A DNA stretch of 64,000 bases from Ephemerocybe angulata (Eukaryota > Basidiomycota > Agaricomycetes > Agaricales > Psathyrellaceae), in the NCBI GenBank assembly GCA_013368325.1, contig JAACJK010000165.1, positions 930,001-994,000 of the forward strand, given 5' to 3'. The position numbers and the translations under genes were made by a program. This document shows positions 1 to 11,000 of this stretch, piece by piece. The notes under the pieces were generated by a model. That model was not told the DNA's origin. It did no database searches and saw only the letters and a program-made list of their open reading frames with translations. Numbering within the stretch: the stretch's first letter is position 1; the number at the start of each line of letters is the position of its first letter.

Positions 1-3000
1 TTTTCGAAGACCGTGCGTCCCTTTCTCTGGCGGATCCTTGCGATGATGGGTTCCAGGATGTTCCTGTTGGACTGGCCCAGCCAATCGGTGTCTTCTACTT
101 TCCTCCTGTTTCCTCCTACGGCGTCTATCACGTACTTCGAGTCGGTTCGGATAATGAGAGTGTCCCGGCTCCTGCTGGATTGTATCGCGACCAGGACCGC
201 TGCGGCTTCGGCCGTGTTGTTCGTTTGTGGGAGGCTACTCGGTATCCTGAGGGCTTTGTTGCGTGCATCATCCTTCCCATACCATATCCCTGCTCCGGCC
301 TTCGCTTCCTCGTATCCGGCGTTCGTGCAGGAGCCGTCGGTGTAGATCACCACCGTACGTCGCGAGCGTGCGCTGTTGGTTTTCCGGGCATTGTACGTCG
401 GGGGCGGAAGGCCGGCGGTGAAGACCCGGAATGATTCTGTCAGGGTTTGGCGCCCGGGCGCTTCGCCCGCCTGTCGGTTCGCGCCTGCTTCCCTTTCAGT
501 TTCCTCCTCATCACTCGTGTCGTCCTCGTCTTGCATCGTGGGTCGCCACAGGGGGTGTAGGGTTTCGAGTAGGCGTTTTGCGGCGTTCTGGCATTTCTCT
601 GGTGCGTCGCACCCCCTCCTCCGGTCGATCTCGCACTCCTCGCATTCACACCCCGCGTCTTGTGCTCCCTCGTCGTCTGTGTCCTCCGTGTCGCTTTCAG
701 GGGATGTGGATCTTCCTCGCACCTCCTCGTCCGGTGTCTCGTGTTCTCTTTGCGTGAAGTACACCGCGTCGTTCACCGAGTGTACGTCGTGGTTGTCTCT
801 CAGGCATGAGGCGCGTACCCCGTTGTTCCGGGGCCTCTTCTTCTTGTCCTGCCCTGCGTGGAACCAGAGGGGCATGTCCAGCTTGGTCTCCTCTGACGGG
901 TCTTGCGGGTCCAGCGATACTCCGTACTTGCTTGCTGTTGCGAGCATCGTCCGGATGCCCGCGGGGGCGCAGCTCTCTGCTTCGCGCTTCGCTGCCGCCC
1001 AGGTTTGTGTGAACATATTGTCTGCTGTGCCCACGCTCTCGACCCGGTGGGATTTTGGTATGTTCAGAGTGAGGAGGTGGTCGACAATAAGGGCCCACTT
1101 CGGGCGCTTCTCGAAGTTTAGGTAGGCTTTCAGCTTCATTAGGTCGATCGCTTCATTTCTTGCCTTTATATCGAGTACTTTGAAGCCTCCCTCGGCGTGT
1201 GGGAGTTTCATGACTTCTGCGTTCACCCCAGGTGCGTGTCCGTTCCACAGGAACTCGCTGATCATCTTCTCGAGTTGTTTCTCCACCTCCGCAGGCATCC
1301 CTTGCACTCGGGTCTTGTACTGCGTTCTGCCCCCAATTTCCATACCGATAATCAAGCGCTTGCCTTCTAGGGTTGGGTACGACTTCCCCCATCTGTCGAG
1401 CGCCGCCTCTATCGCCTCGATCGTCGGTGTCCATACGCTCACCTCGCCTATGTTGTTCCCGATGAAGGCTCCGAGGGCTCGTGACGGCTGGCCGTCGCGT
1501 GCTATCTTTATCCCGGGCGGTATTGGCGCTGCTCTATCGTTCATCTTCCTCGTTTCTATGAGGCGCGCGCGGTACTCCTCGGATCCCACCGGCACTACCT
1601 CCGTCTTGGTCGTGTTGAACTTCGCACCTGACGACCGGCACCATCTGTCCAGGACCTCCTGTAGGACGTCCAGGTCGTCGTCTTCGTCCAGGTACACTGT
1701 GGTGTCATCGGCGAACAGCGTTGTCACCAGTCTGTCATGGGATTTGGGCAGGCGGATTCCCTGCAGGCTTGACCGGCGTATCATGCTCGCCAGGGACTCT
1801 ATTGCGAGGTTGAAGAGGAGGCAGGAGAGGGGGTCACCCTGCCGGACCCCACGTACAACCCGGTACCCTTCGCTCAGGTGCCCGTTCACCATGACCTTCG
1901 TCTCGGCGTGTGCGTACAGCGTGAGGACCGTCGTGATGAACCGCTTAGGGAACCGGAATTTTTCTAACGTTTTCTCTAGGAACGAGTGCTTGATCTTGTC
2001 GTAAGCTTTTTCTTGGTCGAGCAGTACGAGTGCCCCATTAACACCCTCTTGCTCGCAGTATGTTATCAGGGTGCGCATTAGGTCCGTTTGGTCTTCGATC
2101 CGTCGGCCTTTCATGAAGCCCGCTTGGTCCTCGTGTACTATGTCTGGGGCCACTTCGGCCAGTCGGTTCGTTAGCGTTTTCGTAAGGATTTTGTAGTCTG
2201 TATTGAGAACGGTGATCGGACGGTAGTTCGCTATGTCCGTCTTGTCGTTCTTCTTGTACAACGGGCACATCCATCCCATTGCGAATCCGTACTTCTCTTC
2301 TATTCCGTGCGTCTCCATTTCGTCGAACACCATTTCAAGCAGAGCCGATAGGTCCCATTCCTTCGCCCACTCTTTCGACTTGGGGCTGTCCAGGAGTGAT
2401 TTCCACACCTCGATTGGGATCCCATCCAGGCCGGGGGCCTTGTCGTTCGGGACTCCCATCACTGCGCCGTGTATCTCGTCTCTCGTGAGTCGGCTGCCCA
2501 TGGTCTCGATTTGCTCTGTTCGAAGGTGCTTCGTGATCGACTGCAGGACCTCGTCCATCGCGGTTTCCTCTTCTTCCTTGGATGCAAATTCGTGGAGTCC
2601 AGCTTCTTGGAGCTTTTCGTGGTAATCCGCCGCCATCTGCGCCATCTTCTTCCCGTTGTATTCCAGCGCCCCGTTTTCGTCGCCCGGTTTTGTCAAGGCT
2701 GCGATCGGGTCCCGGGTTGGGGCATCCTTGCTGGAGCGTATCCAGGTCTTCCCAACTTTCTCTCTCTCGGTCCCGTATTTCAGCTCAATTTTGTCGTTCA
2801 CAGAGCAGTGGTGGCGTATTTGCATGGACTTGATATCCTCCTCGATCTCAGAGGCCTTCTCAAGCCGTTCCCCCTCACTGAGAGACTTGTCGTTTATCAC
2901 CTTTCCCAGTTCGGTTTCGCGCGATTGGATTCGCATTTTCACCTTGGGGGTGATTTGTTTGATGCGGACGCTGGCCCACACTCGCAGTGCCTGTTTCATG

Positions 3001-3968
3001 TCATCGTATTCCTCTTGGAGGACACCTGCGCCGGGCGTTTTCCCCCTCATTGCTACCACCGTCTCTGCGACCATTTTACGGGCGGTCTTAATGAACGTGC
3101 TATCCTTGGTGATGTAGTGCGGCACAGTCCATCTCCCGTTTCCGTGGACCTGGACTCCGGGGTCGAAGTAGTGGAATGCCACGAATTTGTGGTCGGTCAG
3201 GAACGCGCTCTGATATATCTCCCAGTCTCTTGAGGTTTGGTAGATCTTGTGCGTTGTGTAGATCCGGTCGATCCGGGATTGGGCTTGCGACGGCGTTACT
3301 TGCGTGTACGTGTACGCCATCTCGTCCGGGTTCTCTGTCCTCCATCCGTCGATCAGCCTGAGGTATTTCTTTAGGTCACGTAGCACTTCCACCGCCTGGG
3401 CGTTGTCGCTATGGGAGGGCAGTCTGTCCGCCGAGTCTTCCACTAGGTTAAAATCGCCCAGCATGACGTCCGGCATGGGCAGAGGTGAGTCCCTAGGTGC
3501 GTCTGTCCATTTCTTTTTTAGGAGTTTCCAGAACTCCGCATTCTCATTTGGCGCATTGGGGGCATATATTGCTAGTACTACCTTGCTCGCGCCCGCCTTC
3601 TTCCATGGGATCCTTACCATTAGCGCCCGTCCGGGGCATAGCACCCATTTTTCGTGCTCTGCCCACGCCGTTAGGTTTTTGTTGAGAACAATTGCCACCC
3701 CGTTCGCATTTGTTTTGTCGGTTGGATTGGAGTTTATAATGTGTACCGTCCTCTTGTGGGTGTTGTTCAGGCGGTCGAGGTCGGCGTCTTTCAGGTGCGT
3801 CTCCTGCACCGCCATGATACCAATGCGGCGCCTTTTCATTGTTTGGTGGATTGTCCTCCACTTTCCGAGGGTCGCAGCTGAGCCGCCGCCTCGCATGTTT
3901 ATTGACGCGATGTGGATGTTCGACCGGAGCCGTTTCTTTCCCTTTGCGAGTTGTCGCATGCTCCTCAT
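1..3968 (-). CDS. LINE ORF2: APE endonuclease, reverse transcriptase, RNase H (partial)
   Basis: A single open frame of about 1,320 codons runs leftward off the window without a stop. The N-terminal APE endonuclease shows INMRGGG, VQETHL, GDFNLV, SRIDRIY and TDHKFV. The reverse transcriptase shows NDKAPGLDGIP, NYRPITVLNTDYKI, DQAGFMKGR, GVRQGDPLSCLLFNLAIE and the catalytic box LFADDT (ADD at about 1704-1712). A zinc-like CECEECEIDRRRGC segment lies between the RT and RNase H. The RNase H shows YTDGSC (about 330-350), NNTAEAA and RTDSKYV. All catalytic residues I can see are present. The chosen ATG (3966-3968) overlaps the stop of an upstream small ORF as ATGA. The same frame is open upstream to about 4650 but has no ATG there. 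Confidence 0.92.
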   Translation of the reverse strand, partial: MRSMRQLAKGKKRLRSNIHIASINMRGGGSAATLGKWRTIHQTMKRRRIGIMAVQETHLKDADLDRLNNTHKRTVHIINSNPTDKTNANGVAIVLNKNLTAWAEHEKWVLCPGRALMVRIPWKKAGASKVVLAIYAPNAPNENAEFWKLLKKKWTDAPRDSPLPMPDVMLGDFNLVEDSADRLPSHSDNAQAVEVLRDLKKYLRLIDGWRTENPDEMAYTYTQVTPSQAQSRIDRIYTTHKIYQTSRDWEIYQSAFLTDHKFVAFHYFDPGVQVHGNGRWTVPHYITKDSTFIKTARKMVAETVVAMRGKTPGAGVLQEEYDDMKQALRVWASVRIKQITPKVKMRIQSRETELGKVINDKSLSEGERLEKASEIEEDIKSMQIRHHCSVNDKIELKYGTEREKVGKTWIRSSKDAPTRDPIAALTKPGDENGALEYNGKKMAQMAADYHEKLQEAGLHEFASKEEEETAMDEVLQSITKHLRTEQIETMGSRLTRDEIHGAVMGVPNDKAPGLDGIPIEVWKSLLDSPKSKEWAKEWDLSALLEMVFDEMETHGIEEKYGFAMGWMCPLYKKNDKTDIANYRPITVLNTDYKILTKTLTNRLAEVAPDIVHEDQAGFMKGRRIEDQTDLMRTLITYCEQEGVNGALVLLDQEKAYDKIKHSFLEKTLEKFRFPKRFITTVLTLYAHAETKVMVNGHLSEGYRVVRGVRQGDPLSCLLFNLAIESLASMIRRSSLQGIRLPKSHDRLVTTLFADDTTVYLDEDDDLDVLQEVLDRWCRSSGAKFNTTKTEVVPVGSEEYRARLIETRKMNDRAAPIPPGIKIARDGQPSRALGAFIGNNIGEVSVWTPTIEAIEAALDRWGKSYPTLEGKRLIIGMEIGGRTQYKTRVQGMPAEVEKQLEKMISEFLWNGHAPGVNAEVMKLPHAEGGFKVLDIKARNEAIDLMKLKAYLNFEKRPKWALIVDHLLTLNIPKSHRVESVGTADNMFTQTWAAAKREAESCAPAGIRTMLATASKYGVSLDPQDPSEETKLDMPLWFHAGQDKKKRPRNNGVRASCLRDNHDVHSVNDAVYFTQREHETPDEEVRGRSTSPESDTEDTDDEGAQDAGCECEECEIDRRRGCDAPEKCQNAAKRLLETLHPLWRPTMQDEDDTSDEEETEREAGANRQAGEAPGRQTLTESFRVFTAGLPPPTYNARKTNSARSRRTVVIYTDGSCTNAGYEEAKAGAGIWYGKDDARNKALRIPSSLPQTNNTAEAAAVLVAIQSSRSRDTLIIRTDSKYVIDAVGGNRRKVEDTDWLGQSNRNILEPIIARIRQRKGRTVFE

Positions 3969-4304
3969 TCTCTCTGTGCCGGGTAGCGGGGGAGCACCTT
4001 CGCGGCGTGGGTACGGTTCCGGGTTTCCTTCCTGGGGGACGGGCGCTTCGCCTGTCTCGGGCGCTTGTGCCACCCTTTCCCCTTCCGCGTTACTCGCCCT
4101 GTGCGTGTTCGCACTCGGGCGTGGGTCGAAGAAGTCCGTGATGCGTTGGGCGCCTCCTTGGGTGCGTCGTCCGCCGCGTCCGTTTCCTCCACGACCTCTG
4201 TTGTTCTGTCTGTTACCGCTTCTCCTTGGCTGGTTATTGCTGGCACGCCCAACAGACTGGGGCACGCCGTCACCTTGCCTTGGATGTTCATTTCCGTTGC
4301 CATG
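3965..4304 (-). CDS. Small ORF between LINE ORF1 and ORF2, overlapping the ORF2 start
   Basis: This short basic ORF (about 112 residues from the ATG at 4302-4304, beginning MATEMNIQGKV) ends with TGA that shares bases with the ORF2 ATG (ATGA). Its frame is open further upstream to about 4417 but without an ATG. The C-terminal half is rich in Arg and Lys. I recognise no domain. It may exist only to deliver ribosomes to ORF2 by termination-reinitiation, as proposed for some other LINEs, or it may be a chance open frame. The competing ORF2 frame over the same bases would encode a Gly/Arg/Asn-rich stretch. Confidence 0.4.
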
Positions 4305-5077
4305 TAAACTGTGACCCGTAGTTTGTGTATTATGAATAGATTTGTTGGCGGGTGAGCTACTGTTCCCGGCCTCACCCAGGGCCGAGACAGGATGTCCCTC
4401 GCGGTGGAACTTCGCAACCGTGGTGCTCGGTGATTCTTTTCTTACCCCGCCTCCGGGGTAATACTGGTTAATGCACCTTCGGGGCCTACCCGTATAGATG
4501 ACGCGCCAACGGTCTAAATAGACCTGCCTCCTCTTCACGTTGCCATCATGTGTCGTGCCATGAGTTTTCGTCAGGCCTGTTCCCCCACTTTCCTGTCCTC
4601 GTAAGTCAGTATATTTGGGCGGGGGTTCAGTTTGAGATGGTGGCAGGGGCGGCTACACCCTGTCATTAGTCCGTTGGTGTGGGACTTCTCTTTTGTTTCG
4701 GCTCAGACTCGTGCGGGTTACGGTCGTTTCACCCTGGTTCTTTCTCGTTCACGCTTCGGATCTCTCGGTAAGAAGGTAATATATTGGGGGATCGGGTAGG
4801 TAGGAGGGGGGTATCTAAACAATGGGGTAGGTCGTGAGGGGTCATGATATGGTCGTGAGTGGGAGTGGGGGTTCGGGTGTAGTCGTACAGGTACTAGGGC
4901 TCGGTCGGGTCAGGCGTATGGTACTCAGGGAATCGGTATGTATGTAGCTAGGGTAGTGGAGTGCGATCGATCAGAGTGAGGCGGTGGTATCAGGGCAACT
5001 GCGGCGGCGACGTGGGAGGTGTGCTGAAGGGGTATGCTGCGACCGCGTGGTCGGGGACGGATGGCGTTCGCGGGGGC

Positions 5078-7024
5078 TCAGTACCTCTGTCCCTGGTAAC
5101 CGTATCCGGCCTCCTCGCCATTGAAGTTGTTGTCGAAGGGCGGGAGGTCGTTCTCGTAGGAGGGGGCGTTGCTCGTGTGGGTGCTGTGGCCGTACCAGTC
5201 CTCCTGGCCTCCCTGCATGGGGTACGGGGGGCGGGGCCTGCTGGCGCCTCTGCCGCGGCCTCTTGGGGCGGTGCCGCGTGCCTGGTATGGAGGGCCGTAT
5301 CCCTGGATGGCGTACTGGGGGTGTGTAAAGTGGGGCTGGTACTGCGGGGGTGGGCGGTGCTGCGGGGGAGGGGGCTGGGCGCGTTGTCTCTGCTGGTTCG
5401 GCGCCCCGCGCTGCGGAGCCTTCTCGGGTCGTGGCGACGCTCGGGCCCTATCGTCCTCGGCCTGGAGGATCTCGTCGAAGGGGTTGGGAGGGAGCTCGGT
5501 TGGTTCGTCCGGCGTGACGGGCGTGGCCGTGGTGATGGTGTTCTCGTGTCCTCCTTCCTTCTTAAGTGGGCAGTCGACGGTGGGGTGATCGAGGCCTTTG
5601 CAGTAGCCGCAGTGGATGTCCTGTTTCATCGGCTGCGCGTGGCCGTGGGTTCCTTCCCATACGATGCCGCGGACTCCCCGGTGGAGCTTGTCCCACTCGG
5701 TGTTGTTGGCGGTCGGACATAAGAAATCGATTCTGTAGACGGTGGGGGTCTTGGCGCCTTCGGTGATGCGGAAGGCGTGGGCGTGGATGCTGTCGAGGAC
5801 GTACTGAGCCCCAGTGTCACCCCGGACGGTGGGTGGGAGTGCGTCCTGGCGGGTCTTGCAGAAGGCGATGAAGCGGCCCTCGCGGCTGAGAACCTCGCGT
5901 GCGTGAGCGGCGACCTTCCTCTCCGCCCTCTCGCGTTCGATCTTGTCGTCGATGTTCGTGAGGGCGATCGGGACGTCTCGGAGTATGGTGAGGAGGGTGG
6001 GGGTGGGTGATGGGATTTGGAAGAAGACGACGGAGATCTTGCGGCAGGACCAGAAGCCGCTGTTTCTCATCAGGGCGCGGGAGTGCAGGGACGTCATCTC
6101 GGCGCCGCTGAAGCAGTACGGCTGCGACATTTTGTGACGGTACAGGTGTGGGTTCTCGAGCCGGGTGCAGCTGATGGTGGGGTCGAAGTCTGGGTCGTTC
6201 GTGACTCGACGCCCGAGTTCGGTGAGCAGGGGGACCCGTACGGCGAAGTCGGCCGAGGCCTCGATGGGTGGGTCATCGCATATGATGCACCAGAGGTTGG
6301 TGTCGCCAGCGACCCTTGAGAATATGTCGCGAGAGGTAGCCGTGGAGTACCGGCGGAGCTCGATCTCGGTTGTGCCGTTCGGCCTGGTGAAACCGCCGGT
6401 CGGTTCTTCCACGAAGATCCAGTCGGGATCAGCGGGGAACCGGGGGGCGGGGGCTGGGGCGTGTTTCGGCGCAGGTTGGGGAGCTGGGGAGCCCGCGGGG
6501 GTGGATCTAGCGGTGTAGATCGGGATCTGCCTCCTTACGCTGGACTGGGGTTGGCTGCGAAGTGTGGAGATGGACATGCCGGAGACTGAGGTGTTTGGCG
6601 TTGACATGGACAGGGCGCTGGATGATGGGGGGGCGAACATGGTGGATGACCCCGCGGTGAATGAGAAGGAGGTGTTGGCGGGGAAGCTTGGGGGGTACCC
6701 GCTGGGCTTGTCGTGTACAAGCTCCTCCCATTCGATATCCATGTCCCGTTTCCTCTTTCTTTCGGCGGCGGACAGGCCGGTGGCGCCCTCCTCCTCTTCG
6801 GCTGGTGATTCGCGATCCCAGTCGTCGACCTCCCATGCGGTACGTGAACTGGGCGGCTGTTGCTCCTGCTCTTCGTCGGACTGAGCGGGTCGTGGCTCGA
6901 CTTTCCTCCTCTTCTCTTCGCGGCGTGAGGAGTCGGGGCGTGAAGGCTGATCCCCCTCCTTCCCCTCCTTGTGAGGAGGGGCGGGAGCCTTCGCGGATGG
7001 GGGTGGGGTGGGCTTCAGGACCAT
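5078..7024 (-). CDS. LINE ORF1: gag-like nucleic-acid-binding protein
   Basis: An uninterrupted 648-residue frame starts at the ATG at 7022-7024. The N-terminal 200 residues are Pro/Ser/Glu-rich and disordered. The middle is a conserved-looking folded region (from about PDWIFVEEPTGG to the zinc knuckle). One CCHC knuckle of form C-x2-C-x4-H-x4-C (CGYCKGLDHPTVDC) sits near residue 475, at about 5575-5620. The tail is Gln/Pro/Arg/Gly-rich. This is the usual ORF1 arrangement of Tad1-type LINEs, where the protein coats the element RNA. The frame is open without ATG up to about 7233. A different frame just upstream carries a start that resembles a true ORF1 N-terminus, so the start may be displaced by a frameshift. 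Confidence 0.8.
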   Translation of the reverse strand: MVLKPTPPPSAKAPAPPHKEGKEGDQPSRPDSSRREEKRRKVEPRPAQSDEEQEQQPPSSRTAWEVDDWDRESPAEEEEGATGLSAAERKRKRDMDIEWEELVHDKPSGYPPSFPANTSFSFTAGSSTMFAPPSSSALSMSTPNTSVSGMSISTLRSQPQSSVRRQIPIYTARSTPAGSPAPQPAPKHAPAPAPRFPADPDWIFVEEPTGGFTRPNGTTEIELRRYSTATSRDIFSRVAGDTNLWCIICDDPPIEASADFAVRVPLLTELGRRVTNDPDFDPTISCTRLENPHLYRHKMSQPYCFSGAEMTSLHSRALMRNSGFWSCRKISVVFFQIPSPTPTLLTILRDVPIALTNIDDKIERERAERKVAAHAREVLSREGRFIAFCKTRQDALPPTVRGDTGAQYVLDSIHAHAFRITEGAKTPTVYRIDFLCPTANNTEWDKLHRGVRGIVWEGTHGHAQPMKQDIHCGYCKGLDHPTVDCPLKKEGGHENTITTATPVTPDEPTELPPNPFDEILQAEDDRARASPRPEKAPQRGAPNQQRQRAQPPPPQHRPPPQYQPHFTHPQYAIQGYGPPYQARGTAPRGRGRGASRPRPPYPMQGGQEDWYGHSTHTSNAPSYENDLPPFDNNFNGEEAGYGYQGQRY

Positions 7025-7242
7025 CCAGCTGTCGATGCGGGACTGGGCTGGTCGTTGCCGGGGAGGTGGGTTCTCGATCCCGTTCGGGACTGCCGTGATG
7101 GGGAGCGCTGGGGCCTGAGGCGCGTGGGGCAGCGTCCTCGTGGTGTGTTCTCCGGCGGATTCGTCGCGGCTGGGGGAGGGCTGGACAGGGGGTCCTGGGA
7201 TGCGTCCTCCTCGACGTTGAGGGCGTCGTATCTATTCGCGGT
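7015..7242 (-). pseudogene. Alternative N-terminal frame of LINE ORF1
   Basis: A frame starting MATANRYDALNVEED runs from about 7242 to a stop at 7015-7017, overlapping the ORF1 ATG by a few bases in another frame. MxxxNRYxAL starts are common in LINE gag proteins, so I suspect this is the original ORF1 N-terminus and that a single-base indel between about 7100 and 7230 separates it from the main ORF1 frame. It could instead be a separate small upstream ORF. Confidence 0.35.
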
Positions 7243-7582
7243 AGCCATCTGGCTTGGTGTCAGTTCGGGAGGCCGGGCGGGCAGTGTCATCCTTGTACTC
7301 ACTCGGTGTTCAGCTAGCTCTATGACGCTAGTCTGTGGGGGTTCGAGTTGGGGGATGGGGTTCGACTCTCGTTTCGTCTCTGGTTATATACGCTCCCTGG
7401 GGAGCTTGCGCGTCTCTCGTTTCCGGGGCATGTGGCCAGCACGTTCGTCTTTGGGTTTGGGGGTGGGATGTCTCCTGTGTGTGTGGCCGTGTTCTGGGCG
7501 CACACGTTTTGGGGGTTTTGGGGGTGTGGTTTTCATCTCGGGAGGCTTTCTGTCATTCGCTGGGGTTCCTATTTGGTCCTCA

Positions 7583-7900
7583 GCAGGGGGTTCTGCTTGG
7601 ACTGTGGGCGGCTTACTCGCGAAACGAGGCACACGTCTGGCGTGGTCGGCTGTGCTCTCTCTCTCGGTTTTCGGGTTGTTTCGGTGCAGCTCTGCCAGAG
7701 GATGGGGAGGAGCGCTCGCTGGGTTCACGGATTAGTCCTTCGCAGGGGGTTCTGCTTGGGCTGAGTGCTACTTACTTGTACAATGTGGCTAGCAGCTGGT
7801 GTGGTCAGCTGAGCCCTTTCTCGGTTCCCGGTTTTCTCGTTCGGCGTGTGATGCCTCTCTGCCAGAGGGATAGGCAGAGGGGGGGTGGATCTCGTCCTGG
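7583..7900 (-). repeat. Two tandem about 159 bp units in the LINE 5' leader
   Basis: The block beginning GCAGGGGGTTCTGCTTGG at 7583 recurs at 7742, a period of 159 bp. Each unit ends with the shared CTCTGCCAGAGG-like stretch, and the middle is diverged but alignable. Tandem 5'-leader units are known promoter monomers in some LINEs, so these may be transcription-control repeats. That role is inferred. Confidence 0.6.
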
Positions 7901-8030
7901 AGGTCGTTCTGTTGGTTGCCTGTTGCCTTGCGACTCCAGGTTTCCGCCAGCGCGGCCTCCACCCTTGCTAATCTAGCGTGGGAAGATTCCCGAACATGGT
8001 GGTTCGGGATCAAGGGGCCCCCCCGGCATC

Positions 8031-11000
8031 TCCATCTTGACTTGCTCTCGACCCTGATTATTGATATGCCCCTCTCCGACCTCAACAAACAATTATTACT
8101 CCATCTTCCCAAGTCTCGGTGCCACTTACGATGGGCTGAGAAGATGGGGCTGCGCAAAGTTCTAGTTCAATCGCGAGAGGTTCTCTTCACCACCGTACTG
8201 TATATATGACGTACGTATGTGGGGTGCATACCTTTGCGAGTCAAATACGCACGTAATGGTGGGTTGGCCGTACGCGGCGTGTGTGAGCCTCTGTGTGAGG
8301 ACGGTCACAAGACGGTGCGATGCCACGGGCGCTTAACTACATCATCACTCTGATGTGAGCGTCCGACTCGGGTGACGAGATTTGGGCGAGATCTTGCAGT
8401 GGTGCCGAGACCGTGTCCTGGTTATGTTCCCTAACATTACCTTCTGGATATACGATGGCTGCGTAAGTTCCATGTACGCATTTTGTGAGTTCCGGGATTA
8501 CGCCATAGACTACCTATATTGAACAGTGCCAGTTGAATGGAGACGGTGCTACATACGATGTGTCTATCTATGTAAACATCTCCAATCGTATTGCGCATGC
8601 ATCAAGCTATGTATACTGTGACCTGAGCATTACACATAGGTTTCTCCGCACTGACTGATTTACCAAATGCCCTGGAGGCCTTTGATCCCAGATACCTCCA
8701 GAATCTACAGATACACACCCACAGTCTCACACCTAAACAGGCCCCACCGGCTTGCTCAATTCCCGAGACAGGACAATTGAACAGCCTAAGCGCTCGAAGT
8801 TCCAGCTGTCAATGTCAAACGAGGAAGTACTTAACGTTGCTCAGCTTGTCTATCCCGCGTCATCACATCCTGCTGATGCGATTGGCTTGGATCAGCTATG
8901 TGCAGTAGATGAAGCTCGCTATCATCCATCAGGGCTCGCCCTGTATTGCAGAGGCCTCTTCTCCCCGTCGAAGCCATCACGTCTCAGGCTGAGGCGCCAG
9001 GGAGATATGGGATTGGTTATTGGCTTACTCAGAATGAAGTTATGGTTTGCAATTCGGGTCATGGTACGCCTGGGCAAGTGGCGTCATGGCGAGCAGAGGT
9101 GTCGGCTGTATATTCCCTCCAACTACGAAGATCTGATTGGCAGTACATATGTAACCGGTCCCGCTGGACCGAAACTCGGAGGATCCGAGTGGCAGCCCTA
9201 ATAGACCTGGCTGTGGAACGGGAAGGACAATGTACAATTTAAACGCCCGTGGTACGACTCAGAGGTCGAAATGATCCTTTTGGAAGTGATAGGAGAAGTG
9301 AGACAATGTCAGTCAACTCCCCCATTTATTTCGCGACTTTTTCAAGAGAAGAATGATGCATCAGGCGCTGGCACTGGGCAGTCAACTCGGCATCTTCGTT
9401 CCCTCGGAAGGTTGGTCGCAGTGAAGCCTCACTGGCTTCCTGATCTAGAATAGAAGACTTGTGTTCCAATATACTTCCGACTTTCTGATGAATCATCATG
9501 AAATAAGCGAGTCGCGGGTCCTGAGCTTCAATACTGCTGAGCCCGCGAAAAAGGAAGCAGATCAGAGAGCGAATAAGTAATAAAGTGGGATAATTACCTG
9601 TTTACCAGATATTCCTTCCGAATGACAGATAAGGAGAAGATGGACAGTTCCCCATCAGCGAGAAGCTGGAATGCTCCAATAATCTGTCAACCCGCTGGTT
9701 ACCTACTTACTGAATACGTGCATAAAGATATCCCAGGTACGGCCAGGTCCACATTAATTATGTCCGGGCTCCGCCACTACCTATTTTCGACGCACGCACC
9801 TCGCCTCTTCCAGGTCCAAAGGGCCTGAAGATCACCCAAGTCAGTACGTCGTATCTCCATATAAGACCGGAAAGCACTGTACAGCACTGTACTAATACAT
9901 AAACAAACGTGCCGCATGCCGTATCGAGTCGTATTTGAAAGGGAAATTCCTTCTTTTTCCCAGAAAACGACGAAACGTTCAAGTGCGATCTCGTCGCGAC
10001 TATCACCTGTATTTATCGCTTTTCGGGGACGGGCAGAACGCACGTCAAAAAGGCTGATTTGTTGCTCCAATGTGTGTGAGGCCGAGGGCGATGGAAAGAA
10101 TAGAGATGGACCTATGTATTTGATAAGGAATCTTAGAGGTAGGCTTCCATCCGGCTCGGACAGCGAAGTCGGAGGTATCGCTGTCTCATATTAAGATCGA
10201 ATTTCGAGGGATTATGGCTCTCCTCCGCTCAATTGCAATGTCCAGAGCTCAGCTGAGTAACATGGTCCTCCTGCTGCTTCGAGTCAGAGGAGCAGTCACG
10301 ACAACTAGGTTGGGACGAGCGTCGTCTACGGCAAGAATTTACACTGTGCCCCTTTGACCTTATGCACCCATCTTTTGAGATTATATCGGGAGCCCTGACG
10401 CCGGAGACGTGATGAGCCCCCACAAAAATGTGGTGTTCTCATTTGAGGGGTCAGATGTATCCATTGTTTACGAAAGGGCTCCACTACTTCGAGATAGCGT
10501 TGAGAATTACTTATAACGTTACTGCTGGCTTAATAGCCGGAGTAACTGGTGACAATTACCATCACACCTCGAAGCACATGTCAAGCGGAGCAGAGACAAA
10601 CCAATCATTCTCGAAGTTCTGGCATTGGAGTGTAGCATTCAGCGGCTCCTGCTGACAGATTGGATTCCGGAATGCGGTTGCCTCGTAGCAGTGTCCCTGA
10701 GATTCCTACTACAACTCACCTCGCTATGTGGCTGGTAGAGAGATGGAAGCAGTGGCGTTTGAACTTCGCTGATCTGCGGAAATGCGATTTATCATGTGCG
10801 TGTTGAGGCGTTGATCCGTTGATGAAGAGTAAGCGCCAGAGCGCTTCCGTGGTCATATCTTGAAATTAAAGTCGTGTGGGTAGGATTACGGCTGCTTACG
10901 GGTTATTTATGGGCGGAGAAGCAGGGATAGCCACGCATGGACACCAGATTTAGTTCTGCCAAGCCTACACGAGAAAGCAATCCAAAGGTCATCCAGCGAC

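Larger units (their letters stand above)
1..8030 (-). mobile_element. Tad1-like non-LTR retrotransposon (LINE), 3' end beyond window
   Basis: On the minus strand the order is a 5' leader with two tandem units, ORF1 with a CCHC zinc knuckle, a spacer with a small ORF, then ORF2 with APE endonuclease, reverse transcriptase and RNase H. ORF2 is open from 3968 to the window edge, so the element looks young. The 3' end and the target-site duplication lie outside. The 5' boundary near 8030 is a guess from a short inverted repeat around 7985-8010 and a G-run just beyond it. APE plus RT plus RNase H together with a CCHC-bearing ORF1 fits the fungal Tad1 group; the clade assignment is inferred from architecture, not from an alignment. 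Confidence 0.9.

Noticed and set aside
376..3233. Other long plus-strand frames in the first 3.3 kb
   Set aside because: All are antisense shadows of ORF2; GC-rich sequence keeps them open.
3304..4314. Long plus-strand open frame of 336 codons
   Set aside because: It is antisense to the LINE small ORF and endonuclease. The minus strand carries all the motifs.
8752..9242. Overlapping plus and minus frames of 65-150 codons
   Set aside because: No domain, no splice support, and both strands are equally open.
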